Shown: one piece after another, positions 35,261 through 44,852 of the stretch | Layout: each line of letters opens with the position of its first letter | Numbering within the stretch: the first letter of the stretch is position 1 | Notes under the pieces: model-generated | Seen by the model: only the letters and a program-made list of their open reading frames with translations | Databases searched by the model: none | What the model was told of the DNA's origin: nothing | Translations under genes and position numbers: made by a program | Assembly (NCBI GenBank): GCA_004153385.1 | Contig: SDAL01000001.1 | Location: 496,001-560,000, forward strand | Direction of reading: 5' to 3' | DNA: 64,000 nt | Origin: Paracoccaceae bacterium | GTDB taxonomy: Bacteria; Pseudomonadota; Alphaproteobacteria; Rhodobacterales; Rhodobacteraceae

Positions 35261-35980
35261 TCACCTTAGCGGACGGGCGCGGGTGATGATCCCGTCAATA
35301 TCCGCCCAGATCGGCAGGTGGTCGGATGCACGGCGCGACAGCGGTGTATCGAATACTTTCATCCGCACGACACTTGCACGTTTGCATGTCACGATCCGGT
35401 CAAGCTTGCCTACAGGCGCCACAGACGGGTAAGTGGCACCGGGTGCGTGCATATGAAATCCGGTCAACGCCTCAAATCCGCTTCTGGCGGACCATTCGTT
35501 GAAATCTCCGATCGCAAGGGCAGGGTGCGCGCCGACGGCGTTCAACTCGTGGGCGATCTTGCTCCATTGCGCGCGCCTGTCTGCGCGCCGCAGCCCCAGA
35601 TGCGCCGAGATTACGGAAAACGGCGTGCCGCTATCGGGGCTAAGGCGCAAGTGCAGGGCGCCACGCGGCTCCAACCCCGGCAGTTCCACACCGCGGCAGC
35701 TGATCACCCGCGAGCCGCGCTTGACCAGAAATGCCTGTCCGTGCCAGCCCAGACTATCGGGGCCGGTGCGGGGCTGTTCAATGGTCACATAGTCGGTTTC
35801 CTGTTCGATCAGGGCCGCTGGCAGGGCCGCGGGCCGCGCGCCCATCCGCCTGTCCACTTCCTGAAGCGCAATGATGTCCGCATCGAGCGCGTTGATTACC
35901 TCAATATTGCGTGATGGATCGCGGCGGCGATCTATACCGACACATTTGTGAATATTATACGAGGCAATTCTTAAGGTCAT
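35261..35980 (-). CDS. Endonuclease/exonuclease/phosphatase family protein
   Basis: Protein of 239 residues with the EEP (DNase I/exonuclease III-like) fold. The metal and catalytic motifs are visible: ASYNIHKCVG with Asn, IIALQEVDRR with Glu, SAHLGLRRADR with His, AIGDFNEW with Asp/Asn, and the final SDHLPIWADI with Asp-His. There is no signal peptide. Members hydrolyse phosphodiesters in DNA, lipids or small molecules, and the substrate here cannot be read from sequence. In phospholipid-related operons such proteins often partner with cardiolipin synthases, which are not seen nearby. Confidence 0.85.
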   Translation of the reverse strand: MTLRIASYNIHKCVGIDRRRDPSRNIEVINALDADIIALQEVDRRMGARPAALPAALIEQETDYVTIEQPRTGPDSLGWHGQAFLVKRGSRVISCRGVELPGLEPRGALHLRLSPDSGTPFSVISAHLGLRRADRRAQWSKIAHELNAVGAHPALAIGDFNEWSARSGFEALTGFHMHAPGATYPSVAPVGKLDRIVTCKRASVVRMKVFDTPLSRRASDHLPIWADIDGIITRARPLR

Positions 35981-36098
35981 GGGATGTGGCTTGTTTGCTG
36001 TTTCTCTAACATAGTCGGTTGCGCGACATTGTCATTGGGTGAGGCTGCTTTCTACACCCGGAATACATCAATTCACAGGGCTGGGTCCGAATATCACA

Positions 36099-36764
36099 AT
36101 GATTTTTAAAAACCTCTATAGAACGATCCGCAGCGAACCGTGGCCCATACAGGTGATCTGGGCGGTTTTGAGTTTCGAATTCATCCTGGCCCTGGTGGAG
36201 CAGCAATGGCCGTTGGCGGGGGTTGCGCTGTTTACCTTCTGCCTGACGCTGGTGCCGCTTTATGTCAGCTCCCGCGTGGGGATCTCGTTTCCGACGCCGC
36301 TGATGGTGGCTGTAACCGCCTTCATCTTTGCCACGATTTTTCTTGGCGAGGCGTTCGATTACTATAACCGGTTCTGGTGGTGGGACATCTTGCTGCACGG
36401 CGGCTCGGCGTTGGGGTTCGGGCTTGTGGGCTTCATGCTGGTGTTCATGCTGTTTGAAGGCGACCGTTACGCGGCCCCTCGCTGGGCGATGGCGCTGATT
36501 GCATTTTCATTTGCAGTAACCATCGGCGCATGCTGGGAGATTTTCGAATACGCGATGGACCAGCTGTTCGGCACCAATATGCAGAAATCCGGCCTTGATG
36601 ATACGATGGGCGACCTGATGGTGGATGTTGTGGGCGGCTCGGTCGGGGCGTTTCTTGGATGGCTTTACATGATCGGCCGCGGGCCGGGATTTACACGCGG
36701 TTTGTTTGAGGATTTCGTCAATAGAAACCGCCGCTTTTTCAAAAAGTTCAAACGCAGCAAATAG
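36099..36764 (+). CDS. Multispanning membrane protein, DUF2238/YjdF-like
   Basis: Integral membrane protein of about 221 residues with six predicted helices. The polar motifs within or near helices, WWDILLHGGSALGFGLVGF and GACWEIFEYAMDQLFG, then DDTMGDLMVDVVGG, follow the pattern of the DUF2238/YjdF group, where Asp/His and Glu/Asp residues are conserved. The function of this group is unknown. The C-terminus is basic (FFKKFKRSK) and cytoplasmic by the positive-inside rule. The start is uncertain: ATG 36099 has no good ribosome site and GTG 36039 is possible. Confidence 0.65.
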   Translation: MIFKNLYRTIRSEPWPIQVIWAVLSFEFILALVEQQWPLAGVALFTFCLTLVPLYVSSRVGISFPTPLMVAVTAFIFATIFLGEAFDYYNRFWWWDILLHGGSALGFGLVGFMLVFMLFEGDRYAAPRWAMALIAFSFAVTIGACWEIFEYAMDQLFGTNMQKSGLDDTMGDLMVDVVGGSVGAFLGWLYMIGRGPGFTRGLFEDFVNRNRRFFKKFKRSK

Positions 36765-36793
36765 GCAGGGCCTGCTGGGCTTCGGCCCTGCCT
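36763..36793. terminator. Hairpin between the membrane protein gene and selO
   Basis: AGGCAGGGCC pairs with GGCCCTGCCT around an 11-base loop. The U-tract is short on both strands, but its place between convergent genes suggests a shared terminator. Confidence 0.55.
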
Positions 36794-36809
36794 TCTGGCT
36801 CCGGCGATC

Positions 36810-38240
36810 TCAGGTGCCGCAAAACGTGCGGATCACGCGTTCGTCGAGCGTGGGAGCTGCCTCATAGGCACCCCACTCTGCGGCATCCGTATACGGTTCG
36901 GCCAAGGCTGCCTGAAGCAGGTGGAAGGGCGCGTAATCGCCTGCCTCGGCTTGAGCGATGGCAGCTTCAATCCGGTGATTGCGCGGAATGCGCACCGGAT
37001 TGGCTTTGGCCATGACCGCTTGGGCCTGTGCGACATCACCCACGCGCGCGCGCCACCGCTCAAGCCAGCGTGAAACCGTGCCTTCGGGGGCATCTATCAC
37101 TTGACTTAATGCATCAGGATCACGGCGCAATGTGCTGAATGTAATGGTGAAATCGGATTGATTGTCAGCCATGATCTGAAGCAGGTCCTGTATTAGGTCC
37201 AGATCGTTCTCATCCGTATCCGACAGGCCGATTTTTGCACCGAACCGTGTAAGCCACGCGGCTTGGTAGAGGCCTATAAACCCGTTGACCGCCTGTGTGG
37301 CGGCCTCTATCGCGGGGTCGCGCTCACCCATCAACGGTAACAGGCAGGTGGCGAATTGTGCAAGGTTCCACGCCGCAATTTGTGGTTGTGCGCCATAGGC
37401 ATAGCGGCCGTATTGATCAATGGAGCTGAACACAGTGCTGGGATGATAGCTGTCCATAAAGGCACAGGGACCGTAATCGATCGTCTCGCCTGATACGGCC
37501 ATATTGTCGGTGTTCATCACACCATGGATGAACCCCACCGACATCCAGCCAGCGATCAGCTCCGCCTGAGCGCGCACCACGCAGTGCAGGAGATCAAGCG
37601 GGCTTTCAGCTTGTGGATAATGCCGTTCTATCACGTGGTTGGTCAGTGTTTTCAATGCATCAATATCATTGCGGGCCGCAAAATACTGGAACGTGCCCAC
37701 GCGGATATGGCTCGCGGCCACGCGCGCAAGAACGGCCCCTTTGCGCGGACGCATGTCGCGCATGACCATATCGCCGGTCTCCACCGCACCAAGGGCACGG
37801 GTGGTGGGAAGGCCGAAGGCGGCCATAGCCTCCGAGACGATGTACTCCCGCAAGACCGGTCCGATCCAGTTGCGCCCGTCGCCACGGCGCGAAAAGGGCG
37901 TTTGGCCCGCGCCTTTCAATTGCAGATCGAACCTGCGCCCGTTTGTGTCCAGAACCTCGCCCACAAGAACAGCCCGCCCGTCGCCAAGCTGCGGCACCCA
38001 GCCGCCAAACTGATGGCCTGCATAGGCTTGTGCCAAGGGCTCGGCGCCATCGGGGAAAAGATTGCCGGCAAGCATCGCCACCCCGTCGGGGCTGCGCAAA
38101 AAGGCAGGCGTGATATCCAGCTGTCGGGCCAGATCGTTGTTCACGGCGATCACAGACGGCGCGCTGACGGATTGTGGCGTCTGGCGGGCGAAAAAATGAT
38201 CGGGTAAGCGCGCATAGCTGTTATCGAATGCGATGGTCAT
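36810..38240 (-). CDS. selO: Protein adenylyltransferase SelO
   Basis: YdiU/SelO pseudokinase-fold enzyme, 476 residues, which transfers AMP to Ser/Thr/Tyr residues of target proteins and is linked to redox stress. Recognisable are AYAGHQFGGWVPQLGDGRA, LQLKGAGQTPFSRRGDGR, the helical segment with GVMNTDNMAVSGETIDYGPCAF (metal and catalytic region) and FSSIDQYGRYAYG. The start at 38240 (MTIAFDNS) follows AGGAGG; the frame extends upstream without support. Bacterial SelO often lacks the selenocysteine of the human protein and ends here in FCGT. Confidence 0.94.
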   Translation of the reverse strand: MTIAFDNSYARLPDHFFARQTPQSVSAPSVIAVNNDLARQLDITPAFLRSPDGVAMLAGNLFPDGAEPLAQAYAGHQFGGWVPQLGDGRAVLVGEVLDTNGRRFDLQLKGAGQTPFSRRGDGRNWIGPVLREYIVSEAMAAFGLPTTRALGAVETGDMVMRDMRPRKGAVLARVAASHIRVGTFQYFAARNDIDALKTLTNHVIERHYPQAESPLDLLHCVVRAQAELIAGWMSVGFIHGVMNTDNMAVSGETIDYGPCAFMDSYHPSTVFSSIDQYGRYAYGAQPQIAAWNLAQFATCLLPLMGERDPAIEAATQAVNGFIGLYQAAWLTRFGAKIGLSDTDENDLDLIQDLLQIMADNQSDFTITFSTLRRDPDALSQVIDAPEGTVSRWLERWRARVGDVAQAQAVMAKANPVRIPRNHRIEAAIAQAEAGDYAPFHLLQAALAEPYTDAAEWGAYEAAPTLDERVIRTFCGT

Positions 38241-38356
38241 GGTGCCTCCTGAATATGCAGCAGATATAGGCATGCGCGGCCGGTTTCGCAAATCGCGCGC
38301 CTTCCGCATCCGTGCCTTGGCTGTTTGATCCTGTCTCGGGAATGGAGGGCAGCACT

Positions 38357-38880
38357 ATGGGTCACGTTCTTCACATGAGCGCTACGATCATCCACGCTGT
38401 CGGAGCAGAAAAACAGTGATCGCAAGCGGCGAGCCGCGAATGGGGTATCAACCCCAAGACGGTTGCCAAATGGCGGCAACGCACGACGCTCCAAGACCCC
38501 AAGACGGGCGTTTGTCAGTCACGGTGCACGGTGCGGATCGATAACGGCATCCGGCTTATAAACCGAAGCTGCGATAGAAGTGACGTCGAACATGTCTTCG
38601 AGCGCGTGTGCCGCGAGCTGGCATCAAGCACAGGCTGACACAGCTGAGCCATCCTTGGACGAATGGCCAGACCGGACAGATCAACCAAACGATCAAGGGC
38701 GCGAGCGTGAAGCATTTCCCCTAAGGCGAGCACAAACAGCTTTGCGCCCGCCTGACGGATTTCTTGGCAGCCTACATCTTCGCACGCAGGCTCAAGGCGC
38801 GTAGCGAACCCACACTCTACGCATATATCTGTAAGACCCGGACATATTCATCCTGACCCCGATCCATCAGATGTTGGTGC
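38357..38880 (+). pseudogene. Remnant of an IS481-type transposase
   Basis: Pieces of an IS481-family transposase appear in order on the plus strand. The N-terminus reads MGHVLHMSATIIHAV from ATG 38357, hits an in-frame TGA, and continues with GINPKTVAKWRQR (helix-turn-helix). Most of the catalytic domain is missing. The C-terminal part then appears in shifted frames: HVFERVCREL, KHRLTQLSHPWTNGQTGQIN, DFLAAYIFARRLKA and the tail DPDIFILTPIHQM. At least one large deletion, stop codons and frameshifts show it is dead. I could not define the terminal inverted repeats. It separates selO from the nucleoside hydrolase gene. Confidence 0.8.
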
Positions 38881-38886
38881 TGACCA

Positions 38887-39831
38887 TCAGCGCCCCGGCA
38901 AGGCGCTGATCCGCTCTGTCAGAAGGGCAAAGAACCCGTTCGCGTCGATGTCTTTCATGAAGGTGGCATTGGCTGCGCGATCGGTTACACCCCACCAGTC
39001 CGCGACCGTCATCCCCAATGTAAGGGGCGAGGAGACTTCGATCTCGACATTGATATGGCGGCCTGAAAACAGATCGGGCGCAATCAGATAGGCAATGGTG
39101 CACGGATCATGCAAGGGCGCGCCCTGACTGCCGTATTTCTCTTTGTCGAACCGCTCGAAAAAGCCGGTCCAGCCGGCGACGGCCAGCCCCAGCTCCGTGC
39201 CTTGGGCGCGAAAACCCTCGACCCATTCGGGATAGGTCACGGCCTTATGGGTGACATCCAGCGGCATGACGGTCAGCGGGATCCCCGCGCCAAACACGAT
39301 CTGCGCGGCCTCCGGATCCACGTAGATGTTGAATTCCGCAGTCGGGGTGATGTTGCCCACCTCGAAATAGGCGCCGCCCATCAGTACGATTTCAGCGATT
39401 TTCGGGGCAATGTCGGGGGCACGTTGCAGCGCCGTGGCAATGTTGGTCAACGGCCCGATGGGGACCAATGTGATGGAGCGATCAGACGCTGCGCGCAGGC
39501 TGTCGATGATAAATGAGACCGCATCTTCGGGTTGCAGTGGCATCATCGGTTCGGGCAGGTCCACACCATCCAGACCGGTTTTGCCATGCACATGTTCGGC
39601 CGTGACCAGCGTGCGTTCCAGCGGCCTGTCGCAGCCTGCGAAGACCTTGATATCGGGGCGTCCGGCAAGTTCGCAAATCTTGCGTGCGTTGATCGTGGTC
39701 AGCGCCAGCGGCACATTGCCCGCCACGCAGGTGATGCCTAGAATATCCAGTTCTGGCGCGCCTAAAGCCAGAAGAATGGCCAAGGCATCATCTTGTCCGG
39801 GATCGGTGTCGATAATGATTTTGCGCGTCAT
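38887..39831 (-). CDS. Inosine-uridine type nucleoside hydrolase
   Basis: Calcium-dependent N-ribohydrolase of 314 residues that splits nucleosides into base and ribose. The signature is at the N-terminus, IIIDTDPGQDDALAI, with the Asp cluster that binds calcium and ribose. Other family parts are TCVAGNVPL, LVPIGPLTNIATAL, VLMGGAYFEVGNITPTAEFN (split across the active site) and LHDPCTIAYL near the C-terminus. The base preference cannot be read from sequence. The stop lies next to the IS remnant. The ATG follows AGGAGAT. Confidence 0.93.
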   Translation of the reverse strand: MTRKIIIDTDPGQDDALAILLALGAPELDILGITCVAGNVPLALTTINARKICELAGRPDIKVFAGCDRPLERTLVTAEHVHGKTGLDGVDLPEPMMPLQPEDAVSFIIDSLRAASDRSITLVPIGPLTNIATALQRAPDIAPKIAEIVLMGGAYFEVGNITPTAEFNIYVDPEAAQIVFGAGIPLTVMPLDVTHKAVTYPEWVEGFRAQGTELGLAVAGWTGFFERFDKEKYGSQGAPLHDPCTIAYLIAPDLFSGRHINVEIEVSSPLTLGMTVADWWGVTDRAANATFMKDIDANGFFALLTERISALPGR

Positions 39832-39922
39832 GAGGATCTCCTTTTAGGACACAGTGTCGCGTGGCGGTGCGTTTGTCCAGATCCAGATGACGCGCATATC
39901 TTAAATGTTTAGTATCAATCAC

Positions 39923-40924
39923 TTATCCGTCGAAGTTAACTTCCTCGATTAAGCGTAGGGCGGCTGGACGCTGCTTGGCGATCTCGATCAGATCAAGACG
40001 GTCAGGCGTGAAGTCGCCCCAGCTTTGCACCAGTTCCGAGCGCTCAACACCGTCCTTGACCGGAAACTCGTGATTGGTTTCGGCATAGATGTGTTGTGCT
40101 TCGTCAGAGACCAGAAACTCCATCAGCTTTAGCGCCTCATCACGGTTCGGCGCAGCTTTTGTCATCGATACGCCAGAGATGTTCATATGCGTGCCGCCAC
40201 CTTCGAATTCGGGGAAGATGATGCGCACACTGTCGGCCCATTCCTTCTGCTCGGGATCATTGACCATCTGGCCCATGTAATAGGTGTTGCCCAGCGAAAT
40301 ATCGCATTCGCCCGCCCAGATGGATTTCACTTGGGATCGGTCGTTGCCTTCCGGTTTTTTGGCCAGATTGGCTTTCACACCGTTCAGCCATTCTTTCGTT
40401 TCCGCCTCGCCGTGGTGGATCATATAGGCGGCAGTCAGTGCCACGTTGTAATCGCTGGTAAAGGGGCGGGTGCAGATGCGGCCTTTCCATTTCGGATCGG
40501 CAAGTTCTTCATAGCTGCCCAACGCGCCATCAGCGACGCGGTCTTTGGAGGCATAAACAATGCGCGCGCGCGTGGTCAGGCCGAACCATTGGTTGTCGGG
40601 ATCGCGGAAGGATTGCGGGATGGCATCGGCCAGAACCGGATCGTCTACCGCTTGGGTCAGGCCTGCATCCACAACTTGCGCAAGGCGCGCGATATCCACG
40701 GTCATGATCAGATCGGCGGGGCTGCGGCGGCCCTCGGCTTGCAGGCGTTCTACCATCCCTTGCGGGATGTAGGCTGCGTTTACGCGGATGCCGGTTTCTT
40801 CTGTGAACGCGTCCAGCAGCGGCTGCACCAGCTCGGGCTGCCGATGAGAATAGACGTTTACGTCCGCAAGTACGGGACCGGCCGCCAAAGCGGCACCAAA
40901 ACCAAGTAAAAGACGGGCTTTCAT
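39923..40924 (-). CDS. Periplasmic ferric iron-binding protein (FbpA/FutA type)
   Basis: Substrate-binding protein of 333 residues for iron(III) ABC import. A signal peptide (MKARLLLGFGAALAAGPVLA) precedes NVYSHRQPELVQPLLDAF, typical of the family. The paired tyrosines in GNTYYMGQM match the iron ligands of FbpA/FutA, and Tyr/His near the N-terminus (VYSHRQ) fit too. The start at 40924 is clear from the signal peptide, although the frame is open to 42094. No permease or ATPase gene is adjacent, so it must work with a transporter encoded elsewhere. Confidence 0.92.
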   Translation of the reverse strand: MKARLLLGFGAALAAGPVLADVNVYSHRQPELVQPLLDAFTEETGIRVNAAYIPQGMVERLQAEGRRSPADLIMTVDIARLAQVVDAGLTQAVDDPVLADAIPQSFRDPDNQWFGLTTRARIVYASKDRVADGALGSYEELADPKWKGRICTRPFTSDYNVALTAAYMIHHGEAETKEWLNGVKANLAKKPEGNDRSQVKSIWAGECDISLGNTYYMGQMVNDPEQKEWADSVRIIFPEFEGGGTHMNISGVSMTKAAPNRDEALKLMEFLVSDEAQHIYAETNHEFPVKDGVERSELVQSWGDFTPDRLDLIEIAKQRPAALRLIEEVNFDG

Positions 40925-41149
40925 GTGTAAAATCCTGCAATCAAGAGCGTTAGACGGATATGGACACGGACGGCAGGTGGCGTCAATAGTTGATAAAAAC
41001 GATAAGTATTTCCGCGTGGCATCGCCTGATTTCACAAAACCTGACATTTCAGTGCAACAGGTTGCGGTAATCGTCGCGCGGTGGGTATTCCAGTGCGCAA
41101 TGGCCCGATATCCTAGCTGCAAATAATACTCTTGCAAGGGAATCACATT

Positions 41150-41977
41150 GTGGCTCATACAATCGCAAAATTTGCTGTTGCTGCACTGACGTTCTGCCCG
41201 TTGATGGCGCAAGCCAACGAGGCCAGCAGCGTTGAGACACTGAACACCGCGCGGATGTCGTCGCAATCCTCGGCCAGTTCGGGCATCATGTTCACCTTGG
41301 GCGCAGGGATCTCGGCGCAGCCTGACTATCCGGGTGCAGACGATTACGGCTTCGGTCCGGATATGAAGTTCCGCCTGCACGCCGTGAACTACGGCGGCCA
41401 AGTCTATGGTAACACCGACCCCTATGCCGAATCGCTGGGGTTCTCTATGTCGGGGTCGTTCCGTTACGTGGGCGAGCGTGATTCCAGCGATTATTCGGAA
41501 CTGGCCGGTCTGGACGATGTGGACCAGTCCTTCGAACTGGGGCTTGGCGTGAACTATGGCGGTGAAAACTATAAGGTTTATGGTGATGTGCGCTATGGCG
41601 TGGTGGGACACCACACATGGGTTGGCGAGTTCGGTGCGGATCTTATCATGCGTCCGACCGACCGTTTGACGCTGAACATGGGCCCGCGCGCATTCTGGGG
41701 TACACAGCGGTATGCCGATACCTATTTCGGTGTGTCGGATGAAGAAGCGGCCGCAAGCGGTTTGGATGCCTATTCCCCCGATGGCGGTTTCCTGAGTGCC
41801 GGTGTCGAGGTTGGCGCGAAGTACCGCTTTGACGGCGGCTGGGGGGTCGAAGGTGCCGTGCGCTACGACAAATTGCTGAACGATGCCGCCGACAGCCCGA
41901 TTGTTGAAGCTGGCAATGACGAGCAATGGCGTATGAACCTTGACGTGACCAAAGTCTTTACCATGGGCACGTTCTAA
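41150..41977 (+). CDS. MipA/OmpV family outer membrane protein
   Basis: Outer membrane beta-barrel of about 275 residues. A signal peptide (residues 1-23, ending LMAQA) leads to a short linker and a barrel with alternating hydrophobic strands, such as SGIMFTLGAGISAQPDYPG, LGLGVNYGGENYKVYGD and AGVEVGAKYRFDGGWGVEG, ending in Phe as required for barrel insertion. The YADTYFGVSDEEAAASGL motif is typical of MipA/OmpV. The start is GTG at 41150, with AAGGG nine bases upstream. It is divergent from the iron-binding protein gene. Confidence 0.85.
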   Translation: MAHTIAKFAVAALTFCPLMAQANEASSVETLNTARMSSQSSASSGIMFTLGAGISAQPDYPGADDYGFGPDMKFRLHAVNYGGQVYGNTDPYAESLGFSMSGSFRYVGERDSSDYSELAGLDDVDQSFELGLGVNYGGENYKVYGDVRYGVVGHHTWVGEFGADLIMRPTDRLTLNMGPRAFWGTQRYADTYFGVSDEEAAASGLDAYSPDGGFLSAGVEVGAKYRFDGGWGVEGAVRYDKLLNDAADSPIVEAGNDEQWRMNLDVTKVFTMGTF

Positions 41978-42002
41978 AGCCTGACGCCTGACAGTATTTG
42001 CG

Positions 42003-42035
42003 AAAGCCGGCCTTTTTACACAGGCCGGCTTTTTC
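42003..42035 (+). terminator. Intrinsic terminator after the MipA/OmpV gene
   Basis: AAAGCCGGCC pairs perfectly with GGCCGGCTTT around a 10-base loop, followed by T residues. Confidence 0.85.
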
Positions 42036-42101
42036 ATGCCGTCACATCCGAGTGGGGCGCACCCCGTTCCCCTGACCGTTGCAACAGGGTGCACGGATCA
42101 T

Positions 42102-42141
42102 AAAAAACCGGACGCCTCTTTGTGTGAAAGGCGTCCGGCTT
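42102..42141 (-). terminator. Intrinsic terminator after the ABC-F gene
   Basis: On the minus strand CCGGACGCCT pairs with AGGCGTCCGG around an 11-base loop and is followed by TTTTTT. Confidence 0.85.
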
Positions 42142-42171
42142 GGTGTCATTTCAAAGGCTGTGAGTGCCGGG

Positions 42172-44025
42172 TCAGGCTTTCTCGGCCGCCTCCAGCCGTT
42201 CCAGCGCCTCGACCCACAGGGCTTCTGCGCGTGCCATGGCCTCGCTGGCCTCGGAATGCTTGTTTTGCCACTTTACCGCATCCTGTTTGCGGCTGGCGTC
42301 ATACAGGCGGGGATTGGCCAGAATGCCGTCGAGCTTTTGCAGCATCTCGGTCAGTTTCTCTACGCGACTTTCGGCCTTGCGCACATCCGCGCGAAGCAAC
42401 TGCACAGTTTCGCGGGCAGGGCGCGCTGGTTTGGCCTTGGGCTTGTCTTTTGATTTGGGCGGGGTGTCACCGGCCAGAAGCTCTGCGCGGTAGGTGTCCA
42501 GATCGTTTTCGTAAGGCATGACCCGACCGGCCTTCACCAGCCATAGCCGATCTGCCACAAGCGACAGCAGATGCATGTCGTGGCTGACCAGAATGACCGC
42601 GCCTGTGTAGTTGTTGAGCGCCTCTGTGAGCGCCTCGCGGCTTTCGATATCAAGGTGGTTGGTCGGCTCGTCGAGGATCAGCATATGGGGCGCATCAAGC
42701 GTCGCGAGCAATAGCGACAACCGCGCCTTTTGCCCACCCGACAAGCGGCCCACCAACGTATCGGCCTGATCGGCACCAAGGCCGAAGCCCGCAAGGCGCG
42801 CGCGCAACCTGGGCTGGCCCACCTCGGGCAGTTGGCGTTGCAGGTGGGTCAGGGGCGTGGCAGCCAGATCCAGCTCGTCCACCTGATGCTGCGCGAAATA
42901 GCCAACACGCAGTTTCGAGGAGGTGACGATAGAGCCGCCCATGGCCTCCAGCTTGCCTGCGAGCAGTTTCGATAGCGTCGATTTCCCTTCGCCATTGCGC
43001 CCCAGAAGGGCGATCCGGTCGTCCTGATCGATACGCAGGTTCAACTGCCCCAGCACCGCGCGGCTGTCATAGCCCACAGAGCCGCCCTCGATCGCCACGA
43101 TGGGCGGGGACAGCTGTTCGGGTACGGGAAAGGTAAAGACCTGTTTGGCGGCATCTTCGGGCGCTGTGATGGTTTCCATCTTTTCCAGCATTTTGACGCG
43201 CGACTGGGCCTGTTTGGCTTTCGATGCCTTGGCCTTGAACCGGTCCACAAACCCCTGAAGATGCGCGCGACGTTCGTCTTGCTTTTTCGCGGCCGCGGCT
43301 TGTTGTTCGCGCGCGGCGGCACGCTGTTTGGCAAAACTGTCGTAGCCGCCGGTATACAGGGTGAGCTTGCGTGCCTCAAGGTGCAGGATGGCGCCGACCG
43401 CACGGTTCAGCAGCCCGCGATCGTGGCTGATGATGATGACCGTATGCGGGTAGCGGGCCAGATATTGTTCCAGCCACAGCGCGCCTTCCAGATCAAGGTA
43501 GTTGGTCGGTTCGTCAAGCAGCAGAAGATCGGGCTGTGCAAACAGCACCCCCGCCAGCGCCACACGCATCCGCCAGCCGCCCGAGAAATCCGAGCATGGT
43601 TGGCGCTGTTGTTCGGCGTCAAAGCCCAAGCCTTTGAGGATCGAGCTTGCGCGGGCCTCCGCAGACCACGCATCGATATCGGCCAGCCGTGTCTGGACCT
43701 CTGCAATGCGGTGCGGGTCGGTGGCGGCTTCTGCCTCTGCCAGCAGTTCGGCGCGTTCGGTATCGGCGCTGAGCACGGTATCGAGCAGGCTGGTGGAGGA
43801 GGATGGAACCTCCTGCGCGACACCGCCTACACGTGCACGGCTGGGCAGGCCGATATCGCCGCCCTCCAATGTGGTCTCGCCCCGGATCAACCGGAACAGG
43901 GTGGTTTTGCCCGCGCCATTCGGGCCGACAAGGCCTACCTTGTGGCCGTCGGGGATCGTGGCGGAGGCGCCTTCAAACAAAGGCCGACCGTCGATGGAAT
44001 AATTGATATCGGAAATTCTAAGCAT
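42172..44025 (-). CDS. ABC-F family ATPase
   Basis: Soluble protein of about 617 residues with two ABC ATPase domains and no membrane helices, the ABC-F layout found in ribosome-associated translation factors. Domain 1 has Walker A GPNGAGKTT and the signature FSGGWRMRVAL; domain 2 has GRNGEGKST and LSGGQKARLSL, with Walker B LILDEPTNHLD. The linker (about 235-300) is rich in Lys/Arg/Gln (AAAREQQAAAAKKQDERR) as in the ribosome-binding P-site motif. A C-terminal coiled coil (about 520-615) is present, as in Uup. It starts at 44025 (MLRISDIN); 44037 is possible. Confidence 0.93.
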   Translation of the reverse strand: MLRISDINYSIDGRPLFEGASATIPDGHKVGLVGPNGAGKTTLFRLIRGETTLEGGDIGLPSRARVGGVAQEVPSSSTSLLDTVLSADTERAELLAEAEAATDPHRIAEVQTRLADIDAWSAEARASSILKGLGFDAEQQRQPCSDFSGGWRMRVALAGVLFAQPDLLLLDEPTNYLDLEGALWLEQYLARYPHTVIIISHDRGLLNRAVGAILHLEARKLTLYTGGYDSFAKQRAAAREQQAAAAKKQDERRAHLQGFVDRFKAKASKAKQAQSRVKMLEKMETITAPEDAAKQVFTFPVPEQLSPPIVAIEGGSVGYDSRAVLGQLNLRIDQDDRIALLGRNGEGKSTLSKLLAGKLEAMGGSIVTSSKLRVGYFAQHQVDELDLAATPLTHLQRQLPEVGQPRLRARLAGFGLGADQADTLVGRLSGGQKARLSLLLATLDAPHMLILDEPTNHLDIESREALTEALNNYTGAVILVSHDMHLLSLVADRLWLVKAGRVMPYENDLDTYRAELLAGDTPPKSKDKPKAKPARPARETVQLLRADVRKAESRVEKLTEMLQKLDGILANPRLYDASRKQDAVKWQNKHSEASEAMARAEALWVEALERLEAAEKA

Positions 44026-44113
44026 GAAACCGGACATGCCCGACACTGTCACGCGCGTCAACGGGCATTTGGCAGCATTTGGTGCGGACGCGGTCGCTAA
44101 ATGCCAAAACCAC

Positions 44114-44755
44114 TCAGGATGTGATGATCACAACGGCAATAAAATGCGCAATTGCCGCCAAAAGCACATGCCCGTGCCAGATCGCCCGTGAAAACGGCAG
44201 TGACTGGCCAAGGTGAAACAGCGTGCCCACCGTATAGATCACCCCGCCCAGAACGATGAGTGCAAGCGCAAGTGTCGGCAGGGCCTGTACCATCGGCCAT
44301 GCGGCGATGATCCCCAGCCATCCCATCGCCAGATACATGCCAAACCCCAGCCGGTTCCAGCGCCCGAAAAACCCCAGCTTCATCACGATGCCTGCCAGCG
44401 CGATCACCCAGGCGCTGATCGCAAGCCCCCATCCCGGCGCACCGCCCAACCCGATCAGCGCAAGCGGCGTATAGGTGCCGGCAATCAGCAGATAGATCGC
44501 GGCATGGTCGAACCGGCGCAGGACCGCGCGGGTGGGGGCGTGCAGGGTCAGGTTATAGGCGGCCGAGAACGAAAAGCTGGCCAGAAGCCCTGTGGCATAG
44601 AATGCAAGTGGCCAGATTTCGGCGGCGGATTTGTGAAACGCCGCCCACACCATCAGCCCGCTTGCGCCTGCGATCACGATCGCGACCCCTGCCACATGCA
44701 TAACACCGTCGGCGAAATGCTCGCGCAGGCTATGGCCCGGCCTGTATCGCGTCAT
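44114..44755 (-). CDS. Hemolysin III family membrane protein
   Basis: PAQR/hemolysin III family protein, 213 residues, seven predicted membrane helices. The conserved metal-site motifs are present: FSFSAAYNL with Ser near helix 2, RRFDHAAIYLLIAGTYTPL with Asp-His, and WHGHVLLAAIAHF with the C-terminal His pair. Bacterial members are of unclear function and the hemolysin label is historical. The start at 44755 has AGGAG nearby and the frame extends to 44803 without support. Confidence 0.88.
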   Translation of the reverse strand: MTRYRPGHSLREHFADGVMHVAGVAIVIAGASGLMVWAAFHKSAAEIWPLAFYATGLLASFSFSAAYNLTLHAPTRAVLRRFDHAAIYLLIAGTYTPLALIGLGGAPGWGLAISAWVIALAGIVMKLGFFGRWNRLGFGMYLAMGWLGIIAAWPMVQALPTLALALIVLGGVIYTVGTLFHLGQSLPFSRAIWHGHVLLAAIAHFIAVVIITS

Positions 44756-44852
44756 CTGCTTGTACTCCTGTCGGATCTGTCGGTCTTGGCGCAAGAAAGA
44801 CAAATAAACCGCCAGCGCGCGGTTAAAAAGACGCGCTCACGCGATCGTTTGT

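Noticed and set aside
39923-42094. Minus-strand frame of 723 codons as one long protein
   Set aside because: Only the part from 40924 down resembles the iron-binding protein and begins with a clear signal peptide. The upstream extension is the antisense of the MipA/OmpV gene.
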